From: an uncultured Holophagaceae bacterium | GTDB lineage: Bacteria; Acidobacteriota; Holophagae; Holophagales; Holophagaceae | Direction: 5' to 3' | DNA: 49,310 nucleotides | NCBI GenBank assembly: GCA_903863195.1 | Contig: CAIPAY010000088.1 | Coordinates: 1 to 49,310 of the forward strand | Part shown: positions 1-8,568 of the stretch, one piece after another | Layout: the number at the start of each line of letters is the position of its first letter | Position numbering within the stretch: the first letter of the stretch is position 1 | The notes under the pieces: model-generated | What the model was told of the DNA's origin: nothing | Databases searched by the model: none | What the model saw: only the letters and a program-made list of their open reading frames with translations | Program-made: the position numbers and the translations under genes

Positions 1-144
1 GAGGAAGATCCTCGCCCACCTCAGGCGACTTTTTGCGCTTATTTGGGCCTGGCTCACTGCAACCTTGAATCCGCTTCCGCGAATTCCCGGTTCGCTGGGA
101 GCCGTCGCGTGAGGTCAGACCCCACTTTTTCAGGACGGACTGCC

Positions 145-172
145 TTCTCTGCGCCCCTCTGCGAGAGTGGTT
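145..172. repeat. Short CTCTGCG-type intergenic repeat
   Basis: This stretch contains TCTGCGCCCCTC followed by TCTGCGAGAGTGGTT. Both blocks match the reverse complement of the left arm of the large palindrome between actC and actD (30018-30130). It looks like a shorter or internally deleted member of the same dispersed family. The rest of bases 1-221 shows no gene or clear signal. Confidence 0.5.
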
Positions 173-221
173 CTCTCTGCCCGCCAAGGGATCCCTGAGA
201 CGGAACGCGCTGGAGGGTGTT

Positions 222-929
222 CTAGAAGGACTGGTGGCCGTCGGACGCTGTGAGGTTGGCCAGCTGGCGGTCGGGATGCCCGGCGCGGCAGAGGCCCGCC
301 TGGTCCTCGATGCCCGCCTGGACCAGGAAGGGCAGGAGGCGCTGGAGCACCTGGGCCGTGACGTAGGCGTCCCCGATGGCCGAGTGCGCGGCCTCCACCT
401 GGATCTCGAAGGCCCGGGCAAGGTCGAAGAGGCTGGGAGCCGTCGCCTCGAGGGAGAAGGCGGGATGCTCGGCGGCCCGGCGCCGGAGCCAGCCGTAGAG
501 CGCCAGTGTGTCCACAGCCCGGTTGCGGAGCGGGGTCAGCGCCAGACGCCGGGCATCCCGGTTCAGGAAGGCGAGGTCGAGGGCGATGCAGTGCCCCACC
601 AGGATCGTGCCCTCGAGGTAGCCGAGGAAGGACGGCAGGACCTCGTCGATGGGGGGCATCTCTTCCAGCTGCGAGGGCGTGATGCGGTGGACCACGACGG
701 TGCGGCCGTCGAGGACCGCCCCCGGCTTCACCAGGGCCTGGAAAGTGTCCCCCACCCGGATCAGCCCGCCCCGCATGCGCAGGGCCCCGATGGAGACGAT
801 GTCATCGCGCCGATCATCCAGGCCCGTCAGCTCCGTGTCGAGGACGGTGAACGGGATCTCCTCGAGCGGGCGCTGCTTCTCGGAGGCTGGGCGCCCCACC
901 ATCCGGTCCCACCAAGCTGGCCATGCCAT
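222..929 (-). CDS. DEDDh 3'-5' exonuclease (DnaQ-like)
   Basis: This 235-residue protein belongs to the RNase T/DNA polymerase III epsilon exonuclease family. The Exo I motif reads VLDTELTGLD (about residues 29-38) and supplies the first Asp/Glu pair. Exo II is VGHCIALDLAFL, with Cys where many members have Asn. Exo III is HSAIGDAY, giving the His and last Asp. The chain is a bare exonuclease domain, so it is unlikely to be the replicative epsilon subunit itself. The gene starts 10 bases after the cNMP/CBS/DUF294 gene on the same strand, with GAGGGCGG just upstream of the ATG, so the two form an operon. A nucleic-acid trimming or nucleotide turnover role is inferred; the substrate cannot be read from sequence. 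Confidence 0.88.
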   Translation of the reverse strand: MAWPAWWDRMVGRPASEKQRPLEEIPFTVLDTELTGLDDRRDDIVSIGALRMRGGLIRVGDTFQALVKPGAVLDGRTVVVHRITPSQLEEMPPIDEVLPSFLGYLEGTILVGHCIALDLAFLNRDARRLALTPLRNRAVDTLALYGWLRRRAAEHPAFSLEATAPSLFDLARAFEIQVEAAHSAIGDAYVTAQVLQRLLPFLVQAGIEDQAGLCRAGHPDRQLANLTASDGHQSF

Positions 930-939
930 GGATCCGCCC

Positions 940-2898
940 TCAGAGGATGAAGCCCTTGTAGCGCTCCAGGACCTGGTCCTGGATCTTGAGGATGAGGCGG
1001 AACGTGTTCTTCAGGGACTGCCGCTCGAGGCTGCTGAGGGCGTCCAGGCGGATGAAGTTGTCAATGGTCTTCCCGGCCTCCATGAGGCGGTACTGGTGGT
1101 GGACCCGCATCAGGGTGACGAACTCGAAGGCCTGCTCCAGCTCGTCGACCCGCTCCGAGATGAGGGTGGTGCCGCCACGCAGCGCCTCGAGACGCTCAAT
1201 GGTCGACGCGGCCCGGACCCCCTTCTCCAGCGAGAAGAGCCGGGCGATGTCCACCAGGGGCGCCACGGCCTTGATCTTCAGGTTCAGGCCATCCTTGTGC
1301 TCGCCGCTGCGCTCCACGGCCACGGTCCCGAAGAAGCCGAGGGGCGGCCGGTTGCGCACGAGCATGTTGGCCATGAAGCCCATGAAGGCCGGGTATTCCA
1401 ACACCAGCGCGGCCATGTGCTCCCGCAGCTCCCAGGCCAGGGCCTCGTCCCCGTAGAGCGGCCTGAAATCGAAGAAGATGAGCGACTTCAGCACAGCCTC
1501 CGGGGTCGGATCGGAGATCCAGCCCGTGAAGTAGTGCTTCCACACCGAGAGCGGCTGCCGCCACTCGGGATTGCTGGCCATGTAGTTGGCGGGACAGGCC
1601 TCGAAGCCACAGCGCACCAAACCCTGGCGCATGAACACCGTGAAGCGGCGGAAGTAGTCCTCCACCTTGGGCCGCAGCTCTTCGGCCACGTCGGCATGGA
1701 TCAGGGCGTTGTCCTGGTCTGTGCGGAAGGTCTGCTCCTTCCGGCCCTCACTGCCCAGCGAGAGCCAGCAGTAGGGGGCGGGCGGGGGCCCGAACTCCTG
1801 CTCGGCCAGGTCCAGCAGCCGCCGGACCACGCGGTCGTTGAGCTCCGAGATGATGCGGACGATGTTGGCGGCCCGGGCCCCTTCCCGCAGCAGGCCGCCG
1901 ATGATGGTGAGCACCCTCTGGGACACGGGGGCCAGCCCGTCGAGGCTGGTCTGCCGCTCGATATCCTCGGAGAACGCCAGGGGGCTCCGGCCCTGCAGCA
2001 CCATGAAGTCGTGGTTGGTGACCATGCCCCGGAGCGCGCCCTCCCGGGTCACGGCCACGTGGTGGATGTTGCCCTGCAGCATCTTGAGGACCACCTCGAA
2101 GCAGGGGTCCTTCTCGTCCACGGAGACCACGGGGTGGCTCATCACGTAGGACACAGGCAGCTCGATGGACCAGCCCTGGGCCACGATCTTGGAGCGGAGG
2201 TCCGAGTCCGTGAGGATGCCGATGGGACCGCCGCTGGGGCCGATGACCAGCGCGGCGCTCTGCCGGTCCTCCGCCATGCGGCGCGCCGCCTGGCAGACCG
2301 TGGTCTCGGGGCCGACCACGGTGGTGACCTTGCGGCAGATCTCCCCCACCTGGGCGGTGAACAGCAGGTGGTCGCTGCTGCCCAGGAACAGGCTCTTGCC
2401 CTGCATCTCGCGGGAGGTCATGTCCACGTACTTCGTGAGGTGGAACTGCAGCAGATACTCGGCGATGGCGGGATGGGTGAGGACCAGCTCGTTCAGCCGC
2501 TCCTTGGGCAGCAGGTAGCAGATGGTGTCTTGCAGGGCGATGGCCGTGGTCTTCTGCTGGCCGCCCATGAGGGACACCAGGCCAAAGGACTCGCCGCGCT
2601 CCCGGTAGTCGACGACCACCTCCTCGGCCCCGCCCTTGGGCTTCAGCGTGATCTTGACCACGCCCTTCTGGATGATGTGGAGGCTGTCCCCGGAGGGTCC
2701 CTCCTGCTGGAGGATGACCGCCCCCTTGGGATGGAACACCAGGGTGAGGCTCTCGGCCAGCTCCCGCAGCGCCGGTCCCTCCAGGAACTGATAGGGGGGA
2801 ATCTGGGAAAGAAACCGGACCGCCTCTTCGATCAGCATCGCCCCACCCAGAACAACAGGGGAGAGCCCCCCGGATTCACCTTCGGCCTGGCTAAACAT
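940..2898 (-). CDS. cNMP-binding/CBS-pair/DUF294 nucleotidyltransferase-like signalling protein
   Basis: This 652-residue cytoplasmic protein has four parts in order. A cyclic-nucleotide-binding fold lies at about residues 30-150, followed by a CBS pair (about 190-300) with repeats around ILTDSDLR and GMVTNHDF. Next is a DUF294/GlnD-type nucleotidyltransferase segment with the core LGSEGRKEQ and a downstream TDQDNALI, and last a helical DUF294 C-terminal domain. The family combines ligand sensing with a putative nucleotidyl-transfer domain; targets are unknown. An internal ATG at 2838 (MLIEEAVRFL) follows GGGTGGGG and starts right at the cNMP domain, so the true start may be 20 codons inside. 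It is followed closely by the exonuclease gene, so the pair probably works or is expressed together. Confidence 0.85.
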   Translation of the reverse strand: MFSQAEGESGGLSPVVLGGAMLIEEAVRFLSQIPPYQFLEGPALRELAESLTLVFHPKGAVILQQEGPSGDSLHIIQKGVVKITLKPKGGAEEVVVDYRERGESFGLVSLMGGQQKTTAIALQDTICYLLPKERLNELVLTHPAIAEYLLQFHLTKYVDMTSREMQGKSLFLGSSDHLLFTAQVGEICRKVTTVVGPETTVCQAARRMAEDRQSAALVIGPSGGPIGILTDSDLRSKIVAQGWSIELPVSYVMSHPVVSVDEKDPCFEVVLKMLQGNIHHVAVTREGALRGMVTNHDFMVLQGRSPLAFSEDIERQTSLDGLAPVSQRVLTIIGGLLREGARAANIVRIISELNDRVVRRLLDLAEQEFGPPPAPYCWLSLGSEGRKEQTFRTDQDNALIHADVAEELRPKVEDYFRRFTVFMRQGLVRCGFEACPANYMASNPEWRQPLSVWKHYFTGWISDPTPEAVLKSLIFFDFRPLYGDEALAWELREHMAALVLEYPAFMGFMANMLVRNRPPLGFFGTVAVERSGEHKDGLNLKIKAVAPLVDIARLFSLEKGVRAASTIERLEALRGGTTLISERVDELEQAFEFVTLMRVHHQYRLMEAGKTIDNFIRLDALSSLERQSLKNTFRLILKIQDQVLERYKGFIL

Positions 2899-2925
2899 AC
2901 CACCAGCGGGCGCTTCCGCTCGGGC

Positions 2926-3612
2926 CTAGCCCTTCTTCTGGAAAAGCTTCAGCAGGGCCTCGACGTAGGCCTGGAGGCTGGCCTTCCGGGCCGCCGCCTC
3001 GCTTCGGTCTGCTTCCGGCAGGGGCCGCAGGTGGGGGCCCAGGTCCAGGTAGGCATGGCGCCTGCTGGCGACCACCGACTCCAGGGGCGGCGGGTTGCGC
3101 TCCAGCACCTCCCAGGTGGCGTCGAAGACCCAGGGGAGGTAGCCCAGCTTCTTCAGGAGGGCCTGGTTGTTCGCGTAGTGGGCAGGCCCGTAGGCCACCC
3201 CGCCGATCAGGCCCAGGCCGGCGCCGATCGGGACAGCCGCGAGACCGACCCCCCCCACCGAGGCGGGGATCAGCGCCCCATAGAGGGTGCCGGTACCCGC
3301 GGTGGCGGCCCAGGTGGCCCCCAGCCCACGGTTCTCATAGGGGTTCTTGTGGCCCTCCAGGGTCAGGCGGAACACCCGGAGGGAGCCCGGGGGCGGCTCG
3401 GCCGGCGGGTCCACGGGCACGCCCAGTCCCGCGGCCAGCTGCGTGGCCACGGACCTCTCTTCCTCGGGCGTGGTGCCGTCGACCTTCAGGACCAGCTCCA
3501 GCCGCTGGACCGGCCGCTCCTGCATGGCGGTCTCCGGATGCTTGCAGGCCACGAAGAGCAGCGGCAGGAGCAGCGCCACCAGGCCAAGCGAGCATCGGCT
3601 GATCCCACGCAC
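2926..3612 (-). CDS. Predicted lipoprotein, unknown function
   Basis: This 228-residue protein is not recognised. The N-terminus MRGISRCSLGLVALLLPLLF ends in a lipobox, LFVAC, so it should be a lipoprotein with Cys about 22 residues in. The mature part begins with an alternating polar/hydrophobic region, then a Gly/Ala-rich hydrophobic stretch (about residues 105-145) resembling glycine-zipper segments of outer-membrane-associated proteins. A charged C-terminus ends in FQKKG. It lies upstream of the DUF294 gene on the same strand with a 27-base gap, so cotranscription is possible. It is divergent from the pseudopilin gene. Glycine-zipper insertion into a membrane is an inference only. Confidence 0.7.
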   Translation of the reverse strand: MRGISRCSLGLVALLLPLLFVACKHPETAMQERPVQRLELVLKVDGTTPEEERSVATQLAAGLGVPVDPPAEPPPGSLRVFRLTLEGHKNPYENRGLGATWAATAGTGTLYGALIPASVGGVGLAAVPIGAGLGLIGGVAYGPAHYANNQALLKKLGYLPWVFDATWEVLERNPPPLESVVASRRHAYLDLGPHLRPLPEADRSEAAARKASLQAYVEALLKLFQKKG

Positions 3613-3678
3613 AGGCTACCCCCGGCCCGATTCTAGCATCCGGCTTCCGGGCGTCCCCGGGTGCGCTAAGCTGGTGCC

Positions 3679-4080
3679 ATGCGCCTCTCCCTGCCCCGCC
3701 AGCGCGGCTTCACCCTGATCGAACTGGTCGTGATCATGACCATTCTGGCCCTGCTCGCCACAGTGGGTCTGGTGGGCTACCGCCACAAGCTGCTGACGGC
3801 CCGGGAGGCTGTGCTCAAGGAAAACCTCTTCCAGATGAACCACTCCCTGGAGCAGCACCGCGCGGACCGCGGCAAGTATCCCACCAGCCTAGGCCCCCTC
3901 AAGGAGCTCGGCTACCTGCGGGAGATCCCCGAAGACCCTATGACCCGCTCCCGGGACACCTGGCAGACCGAGCTGGAGCCGCCGGATCCGGACAATCCCG
4001 ATTCGGAGCTGGGCATCTACCGCGTGCGCAGCGGCTCCACGGACAAGGGTACGAACGGCATCGCCTACAACGAGTGGTAG
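3679..4080 (+). CDS. Type II secretion/type IV pseudopilin (GspG-like)
   Basis: This 133-residue protein carries a class III prepilin signal. A short basic leader ends in QRG and is followed by FTLIELVVIMTILALLA, so cleavage is expected between Gly and Phe with Glu at position +5. After the hydrophobic helix comes a small globular domain containing RGKYP, LGYLREIPEDP and a C-terminal GIAYNEW. This is the layout of GspG major pseudopilins, including the 'P.DPMT...W' segment near the calcium-binding loop. No other secretion gene is adjacent, so it may be an orphan served by a T2SS or type IV pilus machine elsewhere. It is divergent from the lipoprotein gene. Confidence 0.85.
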   Translation: MRLSLPRQRGFTLIELVVIMTILALLATVGLVGYRHKLLTAREAVLKENLFQMNHSLEQHRADRGKYPTSLGPLKELGYLREIPEDPMTRSRDTWQTELEPPDPDNPDSELGIYRVRSGSTDKGTNGIAYNEW

Positions 4081-4124
4081 GATCCCTTCCCGCCTAAGCC
4101 ACCCTACCTCTCAAGGCCCGCACC

Positions 4125-4658
4125 ATGAGCCCATCGACCCTCCGCCGTCTCGACCAGCTGTCCGTCCTGCTGCTCCTCCTCTGGGCCGGCGCGGCCCTGG
4201 GCTTCGGGATCTTCAGCGCGCCGGTCCTCTTCCGGGAGCTGTCCAGCCGGGATGTGGCCGGCCGCATCGCGGGCATGATCATCAGCCGCCTGGACTGGGC
4301 CGCCTGGGCCGCCTTCGGTCTGGCAAGCCTCAGCTGGGGCGGCCGCTGGGTGGCCGAGGTGAAGGATGACCTGGTCGGCCCCATCCGCCTCTGGAGCGCG
4401 GCCCTGACTGTGGCCCTCCTCATGTGCCTGGCCAGCACCTTCATCCTGACGCCCAAGATCCAGGCCATCCGGGCCCGAATCAATGCCCCCATCGAGACCC
4501 TGGCCAAGGATTCCGCCGACCGCGTGGCCTACAACAAGGCCCATGGGCTCAGCCGCAACCTCTTCTTCCTTCGGATCCTCCTGGCCCTGGGCATGGCGGC
4601 CACCGTGGGCCTGCTGCCCCGCAAGAACCCCGAGCCGACCCCGGAAGCCTTGGCCTAG
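4125..4658 (+). CDS. DUF4149-like integral membrane protein
   Basis: This 177-residue protein has about four predicted membrane helices, near residues 11-33, 60-75, 90-110 and 145-163. It resembles the DUF4149 family (TMEM205-like), with the family feature of a FGIFSAPVLF segment just after helix 1 and polar residues between helices 3 and 4. No biochemical role is established for the bacterial members. It lies 44 bases after the pseudopilin gene. Its TAG stop overlaps the stop of hflX on the opposite strand within the sequence CTAG (4655-4658), so the two genes converge with no spacer. Confidence 0.7.
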   Translation: MSPSTLRRLDQLSVLLLLLWAGAALGFGIFSAPVLFRELSSRDVAGRIAGMIISRLDWAAWAAFGLASLSWGGRWVAEVKDDLVGPIRLWSAALTVALLMCLASTFILTPKIQAIRARINAPIETLAKDSADRVAYNKAHGLSRNLFFLRILLALGMAATVGLLPRKNPEPTPEALA

Positions 4659-5848
4659 ACTTCCGTCTCGACCTTGTCCGGAAGCTCCCAGGCCTCGAGT
4701 TCCCGGGGCCGGGGTGGTCCTGGAACCAGCTCCCGCAGCCAGGTCTTGATCTCCTCAAGGCCGGTGCCCTCGGTGGCGCAGGACTGCACGGCACCGGGGT
4801 GGCGCTTCTTCAGGTCCAGGCGCTGGGGACGGTGCAAGCGGTCCACCTGATTGAGCACCAGCAGCCTCGGCTGGGCCTCGACGCCTTCGGCCTCGCAGCC
4901 GATCTCCCGCAGGGTGGCTCCCACGATCTTGAGGTGCTCCTCCAGATCCGGGTGCGCAGCATCGGCCACCACGAGGAGGGCATCTGCCGTGCGGACCTCG
5001 CCCAGGGTGCTGCGGAAGGCCGCCACCAGCTGGTGCGGCAGCTTCCGGATGAAGCCCACGGTATCCGCTACCAGGCAGTGCCGGGGCTCCTGGGTGGCCT
5101 CGCCCGTCTCCGGGTCGAAGTCCTGGCCCAGGAAGGCCTTGCGGGTGGTGGTGTCCAGGGTGGCGAAGAGCAGGTCCCGGGGCTCCCCCTCCCCGGTGAG
5201 GGCCTTAAGCAGGCTGGTCTTGCCGGCGTTGGTGTAGCCCACGAGAGCCACCCGGGGCAGCCCCTGGGGACGGCCCTGCCGCTGAGTCTGGCGGACCCGC
5301 TCCAGGTGGGTCAGCTCCCGCTTGAGCTGGCTGATGCGGGTGCGGACCATGCGCCGGTCCACTTCGATCTGGGTCTCGCCAGGTCCGCCGCGCAGGCCCA
5401 CGCCGCCGCCCTGCCGCTCCAGGTGGGTCCAGGCGCCCTTGAGCCGGGGCAACTCGTACTCGCAGCGGGCCAGCTCCACCTGGGCCTTGGCCTCCCGGGT
5501 CTGGGCGCGCTGCTCGAAGATGGCCAGGATCAGGCCCGTCCGGTCCATGCAGGCCAGGCCCGTGAGCTTTTCGATGGCGTTCACCTGGCTGCCGCTCAGC
5601 TCGTCATTGCAGATCAGGTAGCTCACGTCATGCCGGCGGGCCTCCTCGGCCAAAGCTTCCAGCTGACCGGAACCATAAAAAGTCTTGGGCGCGATCAGCG
5701 CCCGCCGCAGGCTCCGCCGGGCCTGCACCTCAAAGCCGCAGCTGCGGGCCAGCTCGGCCAGCTCCAGCAGGTGGTCCTGGATGCGTTCCTCCCGGTCCCC
5801 CTGACCCTGGCGGGCGATGAGCAGACAGCGGAGGGGGGTTTGATCCAT
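4655..5848 (-). CDS. hflX: GTPase HflX
   Basis: This 397-residue ribosome-associated GTPase is linked in other bacteria to splitting stalled or heat-damaged ribosomes. It has the HflX N-terminal domain with YGSGQLEALAEEA, the glycine-rich linker GGGVGLRGGPGETQIEVDRR, and then the G domain: G1 GYTNAGKTSL, G3 DTVGFI and G4 NQVD. The open frame extends to 5959, but the added residues are not HflX-like. The ATG at 5848 (MDQTPLRCLL) matches the usual family start, so it was chosen. It converges on the DUF4149-like gene and is divergent from the PilZ gene. Confidence 0.95.
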   Translation of the reverse strand: MDQTPLRCLLIARQGQGDREERIQDHLLELAELARSCGFEVQARRSLRRALIAPKTFYGSGQLEALAEEARRHDVSYLICNDELSGSQVNAIEKLTGLACMDRTGLILAIFEQRAQTREAKAQVELARCEYELPRLKGAWTHLERQGGGVGLRGGPGETQIEVDRRMVRTRISQLKRELTHLERVRQTQRQGRPQGLPRVALVGYTNAGKTSLLKALTGEGEPRDLLFATLDTTTRKAFLGQDFDPETGEATQEPRHCLVADTVGFIRKLPHQLVAAFRSTLGEVRTADALLVVADAAHPDLEEHLKIVGATLREIGCEAEGVEAQPRLLVLNQVDRLHRPQRLDLKKRHPGAVQSCATEGTGLEEIKTWLRELVPGPPRPRELEAWELPDKVETEV

Positions 5849-5982
5849 ACGCCAAAGCTGCCCTGCCTGCGGACAATAATCAAGCCCCTGTCCCCCAGGA
5901 CGATGGGTTGAAAGAGGCGCCGTGCCAACCTGACGCCACTTGCAAAGAAAAGTCCCCACTCGCCCCAGGGAGCCACGCCTTC

Positions 5983-7323
5983 ATGGCCATGTTCGGAATG
6001 AAGAAAACCAAGCCGTCGGAGGGATCCGAGCTGGTGCTGGCCTACCTGGAAGACGCGCAGCGGGTCCGGGCAACCCTGCTGCTGGTGGATCAACGGGGCC
6101 GGGAGGTGCCCGCCACCTTCGTCTCGGTCATGGACGACAAGGTCATCGTCGCGCCCCAGGGCTCCCTGACCGTGGACAAGGGGGGCGAGGTCAACCTGCT
6201 CTTCATCCAGGAAGGTCTCCGCTTCAAGGCCCCGACCCGGCTGCTGGAAGCCAAGCCCGGCTCGGCGAGCCTGGAGGTGCCTTCCTCCATCGCCCTGGCC
6301 GAGCGCCGGAAAAAGCCCCGGGCCCGGATCAACCCCCGGGAAGGCGCCACGGTCACCGTGCTGACGGGGCTCTTCGATGGCGTCGGCATGAACGGCACCA
6401 TCGAGAACATCTCGGAGTCCGGCATCTGCGTGCGCGTGGACCGCGCCATGGACGTGAAGACCCAGCGGAAGATGCACATGGGCGCCAACATGCTGCAGGT
6501 GGGCCAGCCCCTCATGCTCATCAAGATGGTCAAGCTCCCCAAGTGCCCCACCCTGGAGCTGGGCGGCACCGTGGCCTGGCTGGACGCCAGCCAGGGTGTG
6601 CTGCTGGGCATCGCCTTCGAGCCGGGCAAGGAGGGGATGCTGGGCTCGGTCCGCAGCCTCGTGGCCAGCCGCGCCGGTGCCATCCCCACCTCGGTGCCCC
6701 CCAAGGCCCGCCGCCAGTCCGAGGCGGCCCGGGAAGAAGAGCAGGAAAAGTACACCCCCAAGCCGACGGCCAAGAAGGAGCCCGACCCCGCCCCCAAGGT
6801 CGAGGTCGAACCTGTAGCCGAGGTGGCGCCGCCCCCGCCGGAGCCGCCGCCACTCCCGTCTCCCGTCGCCCCTCCTGAGCCTGTGTCTGCCCCGGAACCG
6901 TCCCCCGTGGACGACCGCTCCCAGGCCCTGCTGCGGGTCAAGAAGCGGGCGCGCGGACTGCTCCTGGCCATGCCCGCCGGGTCCAGGCGGGACACCCTTG
7001 CCGCCTTCCTCAGCGGCGACGGCTATGGCCGCGTGCTCTGCGCCGATACCCTCACCGAGCTGCTCGAGCACGTGGGCCGGCCCGGCATCCACCTGATCCT
7101 CGTGGACGGCGGCGTGGCCGAGCTCCAGGGCCTGGCCCTGGCGTCCTTCCTGCGCAGCAGCCTCGACGACGCCACGCCCAAGGTGGTGCTGGCCGAGGAC
7201 TCGGTGGACGCCGAGCTGGTGATTGGCGCCCAGGAAGCCAGCGTGGCGCAGATCCTCGTGAAGCCCTACGACCTGGACCTGGAGTTCCGCCGCATGCTCG
7301 AAGGGCACCTCGGCATCGGATAG
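5983..7323 (+). CDS. PilZ domain protein with C-terminal receiver-like domain
   Basis: This 446-residue putative cyclic-di-GMP effector starts at the ATG at 5983, preceded by CAGGGAG; an upstream in-frame ATG at 5908 lacks such a site. Residues 1-105 look like a YcgR/PilZN-type beta domain. The PilZ domain follows, with RKKPR (R109 and R113, the RxxxR motif) and NISESG (142-147, the NxSxxG motif). A Pro/Glu/Ala-rich linker spans about 255-310. The last 120 residues resemble a response-regulator receiver with Asp375 (LILVDGG) and Lys427 (VKPYD), but the acidic pair expected after beta strand 1 is replaced by LLLAMP. Ligand-dependent protein interaction is inferred; partner unknown. It lies 18 bases before the lol permease gene. 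Confidence 0.88.
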   Translation: MAMFGMKKTKPSEGSELVLAYLEDAQRVRATLLLVDQRGREVPATFVSVMDDKVIVAPQGSLTVDKGGEVNLLFIQEGLRFKAPTRLLEAKPGSASLEVPSSIALAERRKKPRARINPREGATVTVLTGLFDGVGMNGTIENISESGICVRVDRAMDVKTQRKMHMGANMLQVGQPLMLIKMVKLPKCPTLELGGTVAWLDASQGVLLGIAFEPGKEGMLGSVRSLVASRAGAIPTSVPPKARRQSEAAREEEQEKYTPKPTAKKEPDPAPKVEVEPVAEVAPPPPEPPPLPSPVAPPEPVSAPEPSPVDDRSQALLRVKKRARGLLLAMPAGSRRDTLAAFLSGDGYGRVLCADTLTELLEHVGRPGIHLILVDGGVAELQGLALASFLRSSLDDATPKVVLAEDSVDAELVIGAQEASVAQILVKPYDLDLEFRRMLEGHLGIG

Positions 7324-7341
7324 TAAGGCTAATCTGGAGCC

Positions 7342-8568
7342 ATGCCGCGCTTCGAGAGCATCATCGCCGACCGCTACCTGAAGACCCACCGCAAGGGGGC
7401 CTTTGTGCGGACCATGGTGCGCTTCGCCCGCGGCGGTACGGCCCTGGGCGTCTTCGCCATGGTGGTGGCCCTGGCGGTGATGAACGGCTTCCGCGAGGAG
7501 ATCCAGGCCACGCTGTTCAGCGCCACGGCCCACTTCACGGTCTTCAACCTGGCCGGCGACATTCCTGATACCGAGAGTGCCCTGCGGACCATCCGCGCCG
7601 TCCCCGGCGTGCAGGCCGCCTCCCCCATCCGCCTGGAGAAGGGCCTGCTGCGCCGTCCCAACAGCGAGATGCCCCCGGAGACCGTCGTGGTGAAGGCCGT
7701 GGATCCCGCCACCGCCCACGGCACCTCCAGCATCTTCGACACCATGCAGCCCGCCCCCATCGAGCAGCTGAAGGAGGGCGAGATCATCCTGGGCAAGGAG
7801 CTGGCCCAGCGCCTTGCCTTGCGGGTGGGCGACACCGTGGCCCTGGCGGTCTTCCGCCTGGAGCTGGGCCTGGGCGGCCAGCAGCCGAAAGTGGCCGCCT
7901 TCCGCGTGGCGGGGACGTTCTACAGCCGCAGCTCCGAATACGACAAGGCCTGGGCCTTCATCCACTTGAATGACGCCATGCGCATGGCCCGCTCCGAGGG
8001 CCGGGCCGAGATGATCGAGGTGCGCACCCGCAGCATCGACGCCATTGCCGAGATCAAGCCCCGCGTGCTGGAGGCCCTTGGGCCCGCCTACCACGCCGCG
8101 GACCTGCGGGACTCCAACCGGTCCCTCTTCGCGGCCCTCACCGTGGAGAAGTGGCTCTTCGCCGCCATCCTCAGCCTCATCATCCTGGTGGCCGCCTTCA
8201 ACATCGTGGCCTCCCTGGTGCTGCTGGTGACCGAGAAGCGCCGGGACCTGGGCGTGCTGCTGGCCCTCGGGGCCACCCCGAAGCAGATCCAGCGGCTCTT
8301 CGAGCTGCAGGGCCTGCGCATCGGCGCTGTGGGCACCGCCTGGGGCCTGGGCACCAGCGTCCCCCTCTGCCTGGTCCTGGACCACTTCCGCCTGCTCAAG
8401 CTGCCCGCCGCCGTCTACGACTTCATCACCTACATGCCCTTCCGGCTCAAGGTGCTGGACATCGTGCTGGTGGCCGCCCTGCCCCTGCTGGTGTCCTGGC
8501 TGGCGGCCCGCTACCCCGCCAAGAAGGCCGCTGCCCTGGACCCCGTCGATGCGCTGAGGGCCGAATGA
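7342..8568 (+). CDS. Lipoprotein-releasing ABC permease (LolC/LolE family)
   Basis: This 408-residue inner-membrane subunit has the LolCE/MacB layout. There is one helix near residues 33-50, a large periplasmic domain (about 55-265), then three helices in the last 140 residues ending in the conserved DPVDALRAE. The family extracts outer-membrane lipoproteins from the inner membrane and hands them to LolA. Only one permease gene lies next to lolD here, as in organisms using a single LolF-type permease as a homodimer; a second copy elsewhere cannot be excluded. Its stop overlaps the start of lolD (ATGA), so the two are translationally coupled. Confidence 0.9.
   Translation: MPRFESIIADRYLKTHRKGAFVRTMVRFARGGTALGVFAMVVALAVMNGFREEIQATLFSATAHFTVFNLAGDIPDTESALRTIRAVPGVQAASPIRLEKGLLRRPNSEMPPETVVVKAVDPATAHGTSSIFDTMQPAPIEQLKEGEIILGKELAQRLALRVGDTVALAVFRLELGLGGQQPKVAAFRVAGTFYSRSSEYDKAWAFIHLNDAMRMARSEGRAEMIEVRTRSIDAIAEIKPRVLEALGPAYHAADLRDSNRSLFAALTVEKWLFAAILSLIILVAAFNIVASLVLLVTEKRRDLGVLLALGATPKQIQRLFELQGLRIGAVGTAWGLGTSVPLCLVLDHFRLLKLPAAVYDFITYMPFRLKVLDIVLVAALPLLVSWLAARYPAKKAAALDPVDALRAE

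Noticed and set aside
649..3636. Plus-strand open frame of 995 codons opposite the DUF294 gene
   Set aside because: No domain; the opposite strand encodes cNMP, CBS and DUF294 motifs in order.
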